DNA from: Pseudomonas sp. N40(2020)
GTDB lineage: Bacteria > Pseudomonadota > Gammaproteobacteria > Pseudomonadales > Pseudomonadaceae
Direction: 5' to 3'
Assembly (NCBI RefSeq): GCF_014472415.1
Contig: NZ_JACSZV010000001.1
Location: 248,001 to 312,000 of the forward strand
Length of the DNA stretch: 64,000 nucleotides
Notes under the pieces: generated by a model
What the model saw: the letters and a program-made list of their open reading frames with translations, nothing else
Databases searched by the model: none
What the model was told of the DNA's origin: nothing
Shown here: one piece after another, positions 63,697-64,000 of the stretch
Numbering within the stretch: position 1 is the stretch's first letter
How the letters are laid out: each line of letters starts with the position of its first letter
Made by a program: the position numbers and the translations under genes

Positions 63697-64000
63697 ATGG
63701 CAATTCGCGTGCAGGCCAAGCCGTTCGACCCGGGTGCTGAAGTCAACGCGATGCATGCGGCCAATGTCGGCGTCGGCGCGGTGGTGAGTTTTGTCGGCTA
63801 CGTGCGCGACTTCAACGATGGCCTCGATGTGGCCGGCATGTTCCTCGAACACTATCCGGGCATGACCGAAAAGGCCCTGGGCAAAATTGCCGTCGAAGCC
63901 GAGCAGCGCTGGCCATTGTTGAAGCTGGAAGTGCTGCATCGCATCGGCGCGCTGGAACCGGGTGAGCCGATTGTCTTTGTCGGCGCCGCCAGTGCCCATC
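63697..64000 (+). CDS. moaE: Molybdopterin synthase catalytic subunit MoaE (3' end outside the window)
   Basis: The first 101 residues are visible: MAIRVQAKPFDPG, then GAVVSFVGYVRDFNDG and FLEHYPGMTEKAL, the MoaE signature, and VLHRIGALEPGEPIVFVG. With MoaD it inserts two sulfurs to make molybdopterin. The gene continues past the window edge. Confidence 0.95.
   Translation, partial: MAIRVQAKPFDPGAEVNAMHAANVGVGAVVSFVGYVRDFNDGLDVAGMFLEHYPGMTEKALGKIAVEAEQRWPLLKLEVLHRIGALEPGEPIVFVGAASAH

Noticed and set aside
1..64000. CRISPR array
   Set aside because: The repeated units are REP and MITE-like palindromes at scattered sites; no regularly spaced repeat series with unique spacers is present.
1..64000. 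tRNA or rRNA genes
   Set aside because: I recognised no cloverleaf with TPsiC (GGTTCGA-type) arm and CCA end, and no rRNA segment.

Overview
The window is a GC-rich chromosomal segment from a Pseudomonas of the P. fluorescens group. This is inferred from a complete algD-to-algA alginate operon, Pseudomonas-type small families (DUF3509, DUF3077, DUF3649/DUF3325) and many REP palindromes of two families (core GTGGGAGCGAGCCTGCTCGC and core AAAAGATCGCAGCC). I saw no tRNA, rRNA, CRISPR array, integrase or transposase.

Layout. 1-2681: the 3' part of a large toxin-like protein of the Pseudomonas dermonecrotic-toxin type. 2710-8431: tyrosine/phenylalanine catabolism: an IclR regulator (hmgR) divergent from hmgA-fahA-maiA, then an MFS aromatic-acid-type transporter. 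8472-15341: housekeeping and stress genes: a SirB1-like protein, a leucine/phenylalanine dehydrogenase homologue with its catalytic lysine replaced, LexA-controlled yebG, psiE, a DUF3509 gene, sdaA with a divergent LysR regulator, and an HPF/RaiA-like ribosome factor. 15412-25830: two iron-uptake surface-signalling systems back to back. fecI-fecR-fecA lies on the minus strand. DUF3649-PepSY-DUF3325-sigma-antisigma-receptor lies on the plus strand. They share one intergenic region with a single Fur-box-like site. 25948-31934: AraC regulator, EamA transporter, a low-GC DUF2165 membrane protein, a GhrB-type reductase, an intergenic repeat cluster, a DUF3077 gene with a striking structured leader, and a LysR regulator. 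32128-36986: a tripartite aromatic-acid-type efflux operon (outer-membrane lipoprotein, FUSC pump, DUF1656, HlyD adaptor). 37086-41432: a short-chain dehydrogenase, a small membrane protein and an orphan TccC-like RHS protein. 41507-58136: the alginate operon, minus strand, algD-8-44-K-E-G-X-L-I-J-F-A, preceded by about 800 bp of non-coding DNA with an AlgU-type promoter and a long leader. 58948-64000: yaaA, a degenerate polysaccharide deacetylase, phoH and moaC-moaD-moaE (moaE runs off the window).

How the genes work together. HmgA, FahA and MaiA take homogentisate to fumarate and acetoacetate. Fec-type sigma/anti-sigma pairs connect outer-membrane receptors to transcription of iron-uptake genes. 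The Alg proteins make GDP-mannuronate (AlgA, AlgD), polymerise it under c-di-GMP control (Alg8, Alg44), acetylate it (AlgI, J, F, X), epimerise it (AlgG), degrade stray polymer (AlgL) and export it (AlgK, AlgE).

The most unusual signals are: (1) the DUF3077 leader, with mutually exclusive hairpins, a UUCG tetraloop and an 8-nt anti-Shine-Dalgarno sequence; (2) repeat elements inserted inside the alginate operon at algL/algI and algF/algA, the former also present, in a shorter form, near 30 kb; (3) enzymes that kept their fold but lost key active-site residues; (4) one Fur-type site between two complete surface-signalling cassettes.
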